DNA from: JBFYKJ01 sp041306005
GTDB taxonomy: Archaea > Altiarchaeota > Altiarchaeia > JAFGQM01
Reading direction: 5' to 3'
NCBI GenBank assembly: GCA_041306005.1
Contig: JBFYKJ010000106.1
Span: 1 to 13,021 of the forward strand
DNA length: 13,021 bases
Each line of letters opens with the position of its first letter. Position 1 is the stretch's first letter. A program made the translations under genes and the position numbers. This document shows positions 6,809 through 13,021 of the stretch, piece by piece. The notes below the pieces were generated by a model. The model saw only the letters and a list, made by a program, of their open reading frames with translations. It had not been told where the DNA came from and ran no database searches.

Positions 6809-7720
6809 GTGGCTATTTCTACTCACTCGGGCCTCCTGCAAGACGTAGTCGACGCCCTCCACGAAGCGGGTTTTGAGGCCTATTTCAACCAGGGCCTAAG
6901 GAAGTACTTTGACATCATAGCCGTGCGGGAATACAAGCTCTTCATAAAGGTCCTCACCAACATCGACAACCTCGGGCCCGCGGAGGGCGCAGAGCTTCGG
7001 CGTTTTTCAGACGCGTTCTCCTCAAAGGCCGTCGTCATCGGCGAGAAGGCTGGGATGTCCGCCCTGGAGGACGGCGTCGTCTACCAGAGGCACGCCAGCC
7101 CGTGCATGAGCCTGGCGACCTTCAGGAGCGTATTGTCCGGCGAAGCCGTATCATCGTTCACGAGGCGCGGCCAGCTCCTCGTCGGCATAGACGGGGACGA
7201 GCTAAAGAGGCTTCGGGAGGAGCGCGGCATGAGCCAGGAGGAGCTGGCGAGGGTCCTTGACTGCACGGGCCAGACGGTGTACAGAATCGAGAAGCAGAAC
7301 CGGATACACGAGGACCTGTTTGACAAGCTGGTCGATTTCCTGGGGAAAGACATCCGCGTCGGGAGCATAGAGCTCAGCCAGCCATCGGGCAAGGTCGAGA
7401 TGCCCGTCTCGGACCCGCTGAAGAAGGAGATCGTCCGGGAGTACCTGCGGCTGAAGCTTGAGAACATACCCTTAGAGACGCCAGTGGACTTCGCCCTCGT
7501 GGGGAAATCGGTCCGCGAGCAGCCGGTGCTGACTCCGGTCAGCCGCACGGAGGCGGAGCTCCGCTCCAAGCAGAGGGTGGTGAAGAACCTGAGTGAAGTC
7601 CTCGAGTGCGGCGTCGTGCACATCACGAGGGAGAAGCGGGTGAGGCGGATACCGGCAATCTCTTTCAGCGAGCTGCACAGCATCTCCACGAAGAGGGAGA
7701 TTTTGGAGAAGTCCGAGTGA
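6809..7720 (+). CDS. Archaeal HTH-type transcriptional regulator (Cro/C1 type, COG1395-like)
   Basis: This 303-residue protein matches the layout of a conserved archaeal family of predicted regulators. Residues 1-120 form an alpha/beta domain whose core (FDIIAVREYKLFIKV, 34-48) recalls a PD-(D/E)XK nuclease fold but has Ile-Lys-Val where the catalytic E-x-K would be, so it is probably non-catalytic. Residues 132-186 contain a Cro/C1-type helix-turn-helix (LKRLREERGMSQEELARVL, then TGQTVYRIEKQNR). The remaining 115 residues include a segment with LVGKSVREQPVLTPVSRTEAE and a basic C-terminal part. The start is GTG, chosen because the protein aligns from there with an amphipathic first helix and a T-run promoter lies 28 nt upstream. 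The targets are unknown. It is divergent from the small-gene and methyltransferase pair, so it could act on that shared control region (inference). Confidence 0.85.
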   Translation: MAISTHSGLLQDVVDALHEAGFEAYFNQGLRKYFDIIAVREYKLFIKVLTNIDNLGPAEGAELRRFSDAFSSKAVVIGEKAGMSALEDGVVYQRHASPCMSLATFRSVLSGEAVSSFTRRGQLLVGIDGDELKRLREERGMSQEELARVLDCTGQTVYRIEKQNRIHEDLFDKLVDFLGKDIRVGSIELSQPSGKVEMPVSDPLKKEIVREYLRLKLENIPLETPVDFALVGKSVREQPVLTPVSRTEAELRSKQRVVKNLSEVLECGVVHITREKRVRRIPAISFSELHSISTKREILEKSE

Positions 7721-7749
7721 GCTGGGAAGCTTTGGTGTTATCTCCCCGG

Positions 7750-7756
7750 TTTTTAT
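7750..7756 (+). promoter_or_regulatory. TATA-like box for the glycosidase-like gene
   Basis: TTTTTAT in CCGGTTTTTATCCC starts 30 nt before the ATG at 7780, predicting a leaderless transcript. The box and its flanks (TTTTTATCC) match the minus-strand promoter at 6761-6767. Confidence 0.6.
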
Positions 7757-7779
7757 CCCTTCAGGCTTTATTCTAACCG

Positions 7780-10638
7780 ATGAAAGGCCAGATGTCCCTG
7801 ACTACCGCCCTTGCCGCCGCCGTGGCGATAGCCGCAGTCGGCGCAGGCGTATACGTCTACAGTTCGCAGTCTTCGGTCCCCGGCGGGGATCAGCCCGGCG
7901 ATAACCTCACGGACGCCTCTGGGACGGGTTCGGGAACCGGCTCTGCGGACACTATGGGTTCTGCTGAAGGCACGGTCGGACAGCCCGACTTGTGCGACGG
8001 GACCTGGACCGAAAGCGATGCCGACACCCTGCAGGGGATACTCGATAGCCTGCAGTCAGCAGGCCTGCCGTCCGGGGATTACGAGTGCGCCGATGTCAAC
8101 GGCGACGGCTTTGTTACAAGCGATGACGGAGCATGCCTCGCGGGGCTGCTAAGCGGCGCCTATGCATCTACCCGCGAATGCCCCGCATGCGACCCGGGCC
8201 CGCTGGAGATATGCCACGACGGTGTTGACAACGATTGCGACGGGCAGACGGACAAGGACACTTATGATAATACGGCGGGTGCTGCGTACTCGGGCGACAT
8301 GTGCTCCTGCAACAAAGACACCCCCTGCAACCTGGCCTATGACATAGACGGCATAGCTGGCGGGGAGGACTCGGACCGGAAGTGGTGCAGGGACCTTGGC
8401 GAAGGCTACAGATGGTACACCGAGGCCGAGGGGGGCAGCTGCGAGGCATCCGGGGCGGAGCTCGTCAACTCCGGGTTCGTGAAAGTCGCCGGCGGGAATT
8501 TCTACCTGAACGGCAAGAAATTTTATCCTTACGGTGCCAGTTATCTGCCGAGCTTTGCCTCCGATTCACCGACCTCGGGAATCCCGTTTTTGGACCCCTA
8601 TTATTATAAGGCAAGCAACATGCCGGCCCTTGAAACAGAGCTGTCGGCCATGCAAAATGCAGGCATGACCGCGATATCCGTCCTCATCGCGAATTACGAC
8701 TGCACCAACTTAAACGACTTTTTGGAGAGGGCTGGGAGCCACGGCCTAAAGGTCAGCATATGGCTCCCATGCTCGCCGTTCGTGGCCTATGACCCCGAGT
8801 CCGAGAAGTTTGACAAGTGCCTGGACAACACTATCGTTAAGTGCGGCCTTAAGGACAACGATGCAATCATGTCCTACCTGCTTGCCGGCGAGCCCCGGAT
8901 GGGCGACTGGACAATGTCGGACAATGCGCCGTACAGGGATTCCAGCGATTTAAAACAGGATTTCGGCAGGTGGATGGAGAAGAATTACGGCAGCGTCCTC
9001 GATGCGCAAACCCAGCTGGGCTTCGTACTGTCCAATACCTGCGGGCTGCCCAACGATGCGCAGTGCATCTCGCACAACATCCCCTCGGTCATGGTCGCCG
9101 GGCAGAAGTACACGGTCTCGATGACTATGCAAAACGTCGGGACCAATGTATGGACCCCGGCTGGAGCTTATGCGCTCCTGGCTATAGGCGACTCCACTTT
9201 CGCCTCAGACCAATACGAAATGGGCAGCGCCGACTCGATAAGCCCGGCCCAGTCCAAGCTCTTTGCATTCACCATGACCGCGCCGGCGGGCCCCGGGAGG
9301 TATGTCAGCGACTGGGGCATGGCACAAGGCGGGGCCGCGTTCGGCCAGCACTGCAAGCAGACGGTGGAGGTCATCCCCGCAGGCATCGGAAGCGGCGTGC
9401 AGGAGACTGCGACCCTCGCCCCGCCGGTATGCGGGGCCAGCGACACGCAGTTGTGCAACGACGGCGTTTGGAGAACGTTTGTCGCAGCTTACAGGCGCTT
9501 CTACGACGACATGGTAAGCCACAGCTACAATGTCGCCGCAAGGAAGATCAGGGCGCTGGACCCCAACCACCTGCTTACCATAGACAACGGCCTTGCGGGC
9601 CTCGGCGGCGACGGCTCGATGGGCAACTGCGCAGTCTTCCCGTTCGACATAAGGAGCACAGCAAAGCACCTTGACTTCCTGGGCCCCGAATTTTACATGT
9701 TCCACATGTCTGACAGCGACATGTATAACGCGGATTACTTCAGGAAGAGGGGCTTTATCACCCAGTATGCGGACGTTGGGAAACCTGTCGTCTATTACGA
9801 GTTCGGGACAAGCACGGCATGCCCCGGCTGCTCGCAAGCCCAAGCCGACGCAAAAGAGCAGGTCCAAAGCGCCTTTTACGCGAACTTTTACAACATGGCA
9901 ATAGAATCCGGCGCGGACGGGGCCTTTGCCTGGTGGTTTACCGGGGCGCAGCCGCCCTATGACTATAGCATATACGGGAAGCCCGCATTGGATACGGTAA
10001 AAGCTTATTCCCACTCTTTTAAAAACAGGGCGGCGAGGGTACCGAACATATGGTTCACCATAGACAGGGACGCCCATTCGCCCGATTGGCTGATGTACGA
10101 GCTTGGGAACAACCAGTACATGTACTGGCTGAACCAGGGGATGACCCCGGCAGCGATAACGGTTTGCACGGGAAAGGATTCTAAAACAGCCCCCCTTACG
10201 TGCGTCGGCAATTACGAGGCTTCGAACTGCCCGAGGAAATGCCTGAACTCGGAGTTCAACCACCTAAGGATCAGGGATTACACCGGCGAATGGGTGGACG
10301 TAAAAGACGGGGACACAGTGGTCGTCGAAGCGAACAAGCCGATTTATGCCGAGGTCTCGATGGGCAACATCGGGGAGGCCAAGTGGCTGACAAAGGCGAG
10401 CGCCGGGGGATTGACAGGATCAGTTTACCTGGGGAACCCCGGGTCCGGGCCGGCTTATGTGGTCCTTTTGGCAAGCGATGTCGCCTGGCTGAAGGACGCC
10501 GATTTCGGCGAGTTCAAGGTCTCTGGCGGCATCGCGCAGGACGAGAGCGCGACCTTCCAGCTGGCTTCCAGCTATAGGTCCTTCTTCGGCGACAAGGCGA
10601 CGATAAAGCTGCACCCTGTCGAGCTTCAAAACTCCTAA
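7780..10638 (+). CDS. Secreted glycoside-hydrolase-like protein with dockerin-like, CRD-module and inserted Ig-like domains
   Basis: The protein has 952 residues. The N-terminus MKGQMSLTTALAAAV is a signal or anchor resembling class III (KG before Q), though it lacks the usual Glu at +5. Residues 70-130 hold a dockerin/EF-hand-like repeat (DVNGDGFVTSDD, D105). A half MopE repeat follows at 137-160 (GVDNDCDGQTD), then a truncated CRD module (WCRDLGEGYRWY, Cys203). From residue 238 (FYLNGKKFYPYG) it resembles a clan GH-A TIM barrel. The candidate acid/base is E371 in LAGEP; the candidate nucleophile is E674 in KPVVYYEFG, followed by the strand-8-like DGAFAWWF. An Ig-like, NBR1-like domain (about 430-536, NVGTNVWTPAG) interrupts the barrel. 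A second Ig-like domain (about 830-950) ends the protein. A role in cutting polysaccharide or glycoprotein glycans outside the cell is inferred. The usual Asn before the acid/base is Gly here, so activity is uncertain. Confidence 0.85.
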   Translation: MKGQMSLTTALAAAVAIAAVGAGVYVYSSQSSVPGGDQPGDNLTDASGTGSGTGSADTMGSAEGTVGQPDLCDGTWTESDADTLQGILDSLQSAGLPSGDYECADVNGDGFVTSDDGACLAGLLSGAYASTRECPACDPGPLEICHDGVDNDCDGQTDKDTYDNTAGAAYSGDMCSCNKDTPCNLAYDIDGIAGGEDSDRKWCRDLGEGYRWYTEAEGGSCEASGAELVNSGFVKVAGGNFYLNGKKFYPYGASYLPSFASDSPTSGIPFLDPYYYKASNMPALETELSAMQNAGMTAISVLIANYDCTNLNDFLERAGSHGLKVSIWLPCSPFVAYDPESEKFDKCLDNTIVKCGLKDNDAIMSYLLAGEPRMGDWTMSDNAPYRDSSDLKQDFGRWMEKNYGSVLDAQTQLGFVLSNTCGLPNDAQCISHNIPSVMVAGQKYTVSMTMQNVGTNVWTPAGAYALLAIGDSTFASDQYEMGSADSISPAQSKLFAFTMTAPAGPGRYVSDWGMAQGGAAFGQHCKQTVEVIPAGIGSGVQETATLAPPVCGASDTQLCNDGVWRTFVAAYRRFYDDMVSHSYNVAARKIRALDPNHLLTIDNGLAGLGGDGSMGNCAVFPFDIRSTAKHLDFLGPEFYMFHMSDSDMYNADYFRKRGFITQYADVGKPVVYYEFGTSTACPGCSQAQADAKEQVQSAFYANFYNMAIESGADGAFAWWFTGAQPPYDYSIYGKPALDTVKAYSHSFKNRAARVPNIWFTIDRDAHSPDWLMYELGNNQYMYWLNQGMTPAAITVCTGKDSKTAPLTCVGNYEASNCPRKCLNSEFNHLRIRDYTGEWVDVKDGDTVVVEANKPIYAEVSMGNIGEAKWLTKASAGGLTGSVYLGNPGSGPAYVVLLASDVAWLKDADFGEFKVSGGIAQDESATFQLASSYRSFFGDKATIKLHPVELQNS

Positions 10639-10654
10639 ATCCGCTCCCAATCCA

Positions 10655-10661
10655 TTTTTAT
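10655..10661 (+). promoter_or_regulatory. TATA-like box upstream of the cold-shock gene
   Basis: TTTTTAT in CCATTTTTATCC has the same sequence as the other boxes in the window. With the usual 28-30 nt spacing, transcription would begin near 10683-10685, which leaves about 107 nt before the cold-shock ATG. No equally good box lies at the leaderless distance from that ATG; a weaker ACTATTAT patch starts at 10741. Confidence 0.45.
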
Positions 10662-10682
10662 CCTCTCCCCGACTAAACCAGT

Positions 10683-10790
10683 GCGGAACATCTGGAAAGC
10701 GCAGGACAATTTGCTGATTCTATCGGAACTTAATCGCCCGACTATTATCGCAACGCGTAATGCACTACCTATTGTTCTGTCAGTAACAGA
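10683..10790 (+). promoter_or_regulatory. Possible 5' leader of the cold-shock mRNA with a hairpin over the start codon
   Basis: The 152-nt gap after the glycosidase-like gene is more AT-rich than its neighbours. If the box at 10655 is the promoter, about 107 nt is untranslated leader. Just before and into the ATG, TTCTGT (10775-10780), loop CAGTA and ACAGAA (10786-10791) form a six-pair stem, extendable by three G-U pairs to 10772-10794. This would bury the AUG. The same sequence is also a 17-bp palindrome that could be a protein-binding operator. Confidence 0.35.
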
Positions 10791-10982
10791 ATGGAAGGAA
10801 AAGTTAAGTGGTACAATGATACCAAAGGCTATGGATTCATAGAAGGCGACGACGGTAAGGACTATTTCGTGCACAACACGGCAATACAGGGCGGTGCCCG
10901 CCTTAGGGAGGGCGACGCAGTGACTTTCACCCCCGCAAGAGGCGACCGAGGGGAGAAGGCCGAGGGTGTCAAGCTGAAATAA
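10791..10982 (+). CDS. csp: Cold-shock domain protein (CspA family)
   Basis: This 63-residue single cold-shock domain has the usual family length. RNP1 is KGYGFIE and RNP2 is DYFVHNTAI. The opening MEGKVKWYND and the later GDAVTFTP segment are standard for OB-fold nucleic-acid chaperones that bind single-stranded RNA and keep structures open. It is cytosolic and, unlike its neighbours, contains no cysteine. The start has no Shine-Dalgarno sequence. It is monocistronic: its own upstream box precedes it, and a strong hairpin with T tract follows 50 nt after the stop. Cold-shock proteins occur in only some archaea, so its presence may reflect past transfer from bacteria (inference). Confidence 0.95.
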   Translation: MEGKVKWYNDTKGYGFIEGDDGKDYFVHNTAIQGGARLREGDAVTFTPARGDRGEKAEGVKLK

Positions 10983-11010
10983 GCTGAAGTATTCTGGCTG
11001 TAATAGCATT

Positions 11011-11024
11011 CCTGGGTTTCCAGG
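11011..11024 (+). terminator. Small hairpin downstream of the cold-shock gene
   Basis: CCTGG, loop GTTT, CCAGG form a perfect five-pair stem 28 nt after the stop codon. It lacks its own T tract and precedes the stronger hairpin at 11032, so it may be a 3'-end stabilising structure rather than a terminator itself. Confidence 0.35.
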
Positions 11025-11031
11025 GATCTTT

Positions 11032-11103
11032 GCCCCCGGTCTCCGGGGGCTGTTTTTTGTTTTTCTTTTGTTTTTGTTTTGTTTTCTGTTTTCTTGTGTT
11101 TTT
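11032..11103 (+). terminator. Strong GC hairpin followed by a long T-rich tract
   Basis: GCCCCCGG (11032-11039), loop TCT and CCGGGGGC (11043-11050) form a perfect eight-pair stem. About 53 nt of almost pure T with scattered G and C follow, without a single A (11051-11103). Archaeal RNA polymerase stops at U-rich tracts, so this should end the cold-shock transcript efficiently and insulate the next gene. Confidence 0.85.
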
Positions 11104-11118
11104 CACCCGTAACCAAGC

Positions 11119-11125
11119 TTTTTAT
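11119..11125 (+). promoter_or_regulatory. TATA-like box for the pilin-like gene
   Basis: TTTTTAT in AAGCTTTTTATGC begins 38 nt before the ATG at 11157. At 28-30 nt spacing the transcript would start near 11147-11149, giving an 8-10 nt leader, unlike the leaderless genes elsewhere in the window. Confidence 0.55.
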
Positions 11126-11156
11126 GCGTCTCTTTCTAAGTAGTTCCAACCCCCAG

Positions 11157-12983
11157 ATGACCCGCAAAGGGCAGACCGCCCTCGAATACCTGCTGATAGT
11201 CGTAGTGGCGATAATAGTCGTTGTCGCCGTGATGTTCTTCATGCAGTCGACGAGCCAAGAGGCTAAGACGTCGGCCACCGAGGGCTTAGGCAGTATCACG
11301 GAGGAACTCGAAGGAGCCACGACGACTATCGGCGGCAACGGCACCGGCGACGAGGATGGCGGCACCGGCCCCGGAGGCACCGGCACCGGCGACGAGGATG
11401 GTAACGCCGGCAACGGGGGCAACGGCACCGGCACCTGGGATGGAGGCACCGGCAACGGGGCGGGGGGCAACTATACGGGCAACTGCACCGGCAATGCGAC
11501 CTGCCCGCCCGGCATGGTCTGGAACCCGAACAACTGCTCATGCGTCCCCGCGCCGCAGACCTGCGCCTACAACATCGATCTCCTCGACTGCCCGATAAAC
11601 GACTGCCCGCCTGAGACCCACTATTGCATGCCCAATTTCGAAGGCACCGCATGCGAGTGCGCCAGGCCGTGCGGCGACACCTACCCGACGTGCAACGGCT
11701 CGTGCGGATCCGGCGTGGCCGGCGGGATATGCACTGCCACGAGGGCCGGCTGCGAGTGCAAGCCCCTTGACTACAAACCCGCGTGCCTTGACACATACCC
11801 GGCTTGCAACGGCACATGCTGGCCCGGATTTGAGTGCGCATCAAACGGCACGGAGTGCCTATGCTACTCCTCTTGCTCCCTTTCTTTCCCGGCATGCAAC
11901 GGCACATGCGAACCAAACTACGAGTGCGCATCAAACGGCACGGCTTGCTCGTGCGAACCCCCCCGGGTTTTGGATAGTTACGACATGCGCGCGGTTGTGA
12001 TAACATACATCCCGCGCCTGGCGAGCGATCCCGAGCTCGTCGACTGGATGGTAACCGGGTGGAACCCTGATGATCGTCGCCCGTGGAGGGCGGTGGAAGG
12101 CATGCAGGCCCACGTGGACTCCCTAAACGCCCTCATTGTGGAAGCGCTCACGCAGGGCAGCACATACCACGGCTACAAGGAGTCGGACGCCGTGCCCTAC
12201 TTGCGCTATAACATATACCGGGATAAAACGCTCTACAAGGACGTCCCGCGGGTGCTTGCGGGGGAATATTATTATGTAGACGGCGCCGCAGTCTTCGAAG
12301 AGGCGGGCGTCGACATCTGCGACCTGGTCGAAAACCGCGGCGTCAAGGAGGTGTGGTTCTGGCATTATGGCTCCGCCTGCTCGGCGGAACATTGCGCACC
12401 GACTTTTGAATCCAGCCAGATAGGGCCGAAAGAGAGCTTCGCAAACGGCGGCATAGCTTTGGACAGCTGGCCGAAGTGCGCGAAGAGCTACGTGGTCTAT
12501 GGTTATAATTATTACCGGCAGCTGGGGGAAGCGCTTGAGAACCACGGGCACCACATAGAGATAGTCCTCAAGAGGATGGACAGAAGCTTCTTTGACGGCT
12601 ATTTTGTAGGGTCATTTGCCCCCGGCGTCGCGTTCAGGAGGTGCGGCTGGATGCATTCCACCCCCAACGGGGCCGGCGACGGCTATGATTGGTTTGAGGA
12701 TACGCCCTACCTGTCCGACTGCGAGGACTGGAAGCCCGACGGCTCGGGCCAGAAGAAGCTTGTAAACTGCGAGACCTGGAGAGACGTTTTTGTCTGGCCC
12801 GGCCGGGACGAGTCAAAGGCCTGCCCGGAGGACTGCGGGGTCGCCTTCAAGGTCTGGTGGATGGAGAGCCTACCGGGGTTCGACAACGGGCTGGCTTACA
12901 ACGGCAAGCCGCTTAGGAACTGGTGGGAGTTCATCGGCGACTATGACGTTGCCGTGGCAAACGGGCGAAGCTTGTTTGGGTGA
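11157..12983 (+). CDS. Class III signal (pilin-like) surface protein with Cys modules and a large uncharacterised C-terminal domain
   Basis: The protein has 608 residues. I chose the ATG at 11157 because it gives MTRKGQTALEY directly followed by a hydrophobic stretch (12-29), the canonical archaeal class III signal with cleavage expected before Q6 and Glu at +5 (E10). Upstream in-frame ATGs would only add a tail before this signal. After a short helix comes a Gly/Thr/Asn linker (about 59-115), then CPPGMVW and related Cys modules, then three CNG(S/T)C modules (172-266). The last roughly 335 residues form one domain with VKEVWFWHYG (396-405), YGYNYYRQLGEALENHGHH (448-466), CGWMHSTPNG near 496-505 and a final WWEFIGDYD. 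From memory, uncharacterised secreted bacterial proteins share this pattern, but I cannot name a family. Conserved His and Asp residues might be catalytic or metal-binding. The protein is probably placed in the membrane or a filament by the pilin machinery, with the domain outside. Confidence 0.85.
   Translation: MTRKGQTALEYLLIVVVAIIVVVAVMFFMQSTSQEAKTSATEGLGSITEELEGATTTIGGNGTGDEDGGTGPGGTGTGDEDGNAGNGGNGTGTWDGGTGNGAGGNYTGNCTGNATCPPGMVWNPNNCSCVPAPQTCAYNIDLLDCPINDCPPETHYCMPNFEGTACECARPCGDTYPTCNGSCGSGVAGGICTATRAGCECKPLDYKPACLDTYPACNGTCWPGFECASNGTECLCYSSCSLSFPACNGTCEPNYECASNGTACSCEPPRVLDSYDMRAVVITYIPRLASDPELVDWMVTGWNPDDRRPWRAVEGMQAHVDSLNALIVEALTQGSTYHGYKESDAVPYLRYNIYRDKTLYKDVPRVLAGEYYYVDGAAVFEEAGVDICDLVENRGVKEVWFWHYGSACSAEHCAPTFESSQIGPKESFANGGIALDSWPKCAKSYVVYGYNYYRQLGEALENHGHHIEIVLKRMDRSFFDGYFVGSFAPGVAFRRCGWMHSTPNGAGDGYDWFEDTPYLSDCEDWKPDGSGQKKLVNCETWRDVFVWPGRDESKACPEDCGVAFKVWWMESLPGFDNGLAYNGKPLRNWWEFIGDYDVAVANGRSLFG
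11331..11500 (+). repeat. Low-complexity Gly/Thr/Asn linker repeats
   Basis: Repeated GGCACCGGC and GGCAACGGC units encode a flexible linker. A 20-nt unit, GGCACCGGCGACGAGGATGG, occurs exactly at 11340-11359 and 11382-11401, 14 codons apart. The linker adds Asn-X-Thr sequons and acidic GDEDG patches. It probably arose by slippage or short duplications and may vary in length between strains. Confidence 0.8.
11670..11955 (+). repeat. Three CNG(S/T)C Cys modules
   Basis: Three tandem units of about 30 residues follow the pattern C-x(4-5)-P-x-C-N-G-(S/T)-C, then C and CxC. The second and third share exactly GAGTGCGCATCAAACGGCACGG at 11832-11853 and 11922-11943, 90 nt (30 codons) apart. Related CxGxC units occur in the protein encoded at 4006-6006 (ACGGIC, LCDGKC, SCDGAC). 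Confidence 0.85.
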
Positions 12984-12995
12984 GCGGGGCAGCGG

Positions 12996-13002
12996 TTTAT
13001 TA
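12996..13002 (+). promoter_or_regulatory. TATA-like box for a gene just beyond the window
   Basis: TTTATTA lies 12 nt after the stop of the last gene. With the spacing used by other genes here, the next plus-strand start would fall about 3-5 nt past the end of the window. The flanks resemble the other boxes only loosely. Confidence 0.35.
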
Positions 13003-13021
13003 GCCCCAACCGCCCAAATTA

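Noticed and set aside
6578..6862. A 94-residue minus-strand frame whose stop overlaps the methyltransferase ATG (ATGA).
   Set aside because: The composition (Ser, Arg, Pro, Gly) is that of a shadow frame, its start lies upstream of the promoter, and the 46-residue frame in the same place fits the promoter better.
10681..10842. A 53-residue GTG-started frame between the TATA-like box and the cold-shock gene (starts VRNIWKAQDN).
   Set aside because: It overlaps the cold-shock gene by 52 nt in another frame, has AT-rich codons unlike its neighbours, and resembles no family. A leader is the simpler explanation.
11079..11156. Extension of the pilin-like protein by 26 residues from an upstream ATG.
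   Set aside because: It runs through the T-rich terminator and the TATA-like box and would displace the class III signal from the N-terminus.

Overview
The window looks like a GC-rich archaeal chromosome segment, most plausibly from a DPANN-type lineage such as Diapherotrites or Micrarchaeota; the lineage is inferred, not proven. The grounds are: (i) one gene begins with a textbook archaeal class III (type IV pilin-like) signal, RKGQTALEY plus a hydrophobic stretch; (ii) a 303-residue regulator has the layout of the archaeal HTH family often catalogued as COG1395; (iii) start codons mostly lack Shine-Dalgarno sequences and instead sit about 28-30 nt downstream of T-run/TATA boxes, as in leaderless archaeal transcripts; (iv) AGG and ATA codons are common; (v) large Cys-rich secreted proteins with MopE-type metal-binding repeats are present. 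I found no tRNA, rRNA, CRISPR array, IS element or phage gene.

Layout. 1-3968 (+): a giant secreted protein, cut at its 5' end, with at least eight repeats of a Cys-rich module built around CRDFGAGYxWY, a MopE-type repeat, a CARDB-like domain, an HEWGH metalloprotease-like domain and a second MopE repeat. 4006-6006 (+): a membrane-anchored protein with four CGNGxC repeats, further Cys modules and a fibronectin III-like C-terminus. 6003-6737 (-): a convergent two-gene unit of a 46-residue basic protein and a SAM methyltransferase. 6809-7720 (+): the HTH regulator. 7780-10638 (+): a secreted glycoside-hydrolase-like protein that carries half of the CRD module and an Ig-like domain inserted inside its barrel. 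10791-10982 (+): a cold-shock protein with a possible long leader, followed by a strong hairpin and T tract. 11157-12983 (+): a pilin-like anchored protein with a glycosylation-rich linker, Cys modules and a roughly 335-residue C-terminal domain I cannot name.

How the genes may work together. Four large surface or secreted proteins share building blocks: the CRD module links the protease to the glycosidase, the CxG and CPxG modules link the second protein to the pilin-like one, and MopE repeats occur in two. Two carry probable hydrolase domains. My inference is a modular, disulfide-rich, probably glycosylated cell-surface set for binding and cutting polymers, possibly host or neighbour surfaces. 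Each large gene with a visible 5' end has its own promoter, so this is a cluster rather than one operon. The regulator, methyltransferase and cold-shock protein look like ordinary cellular genes, and nothing in the sequence ties them to the surface proteins.
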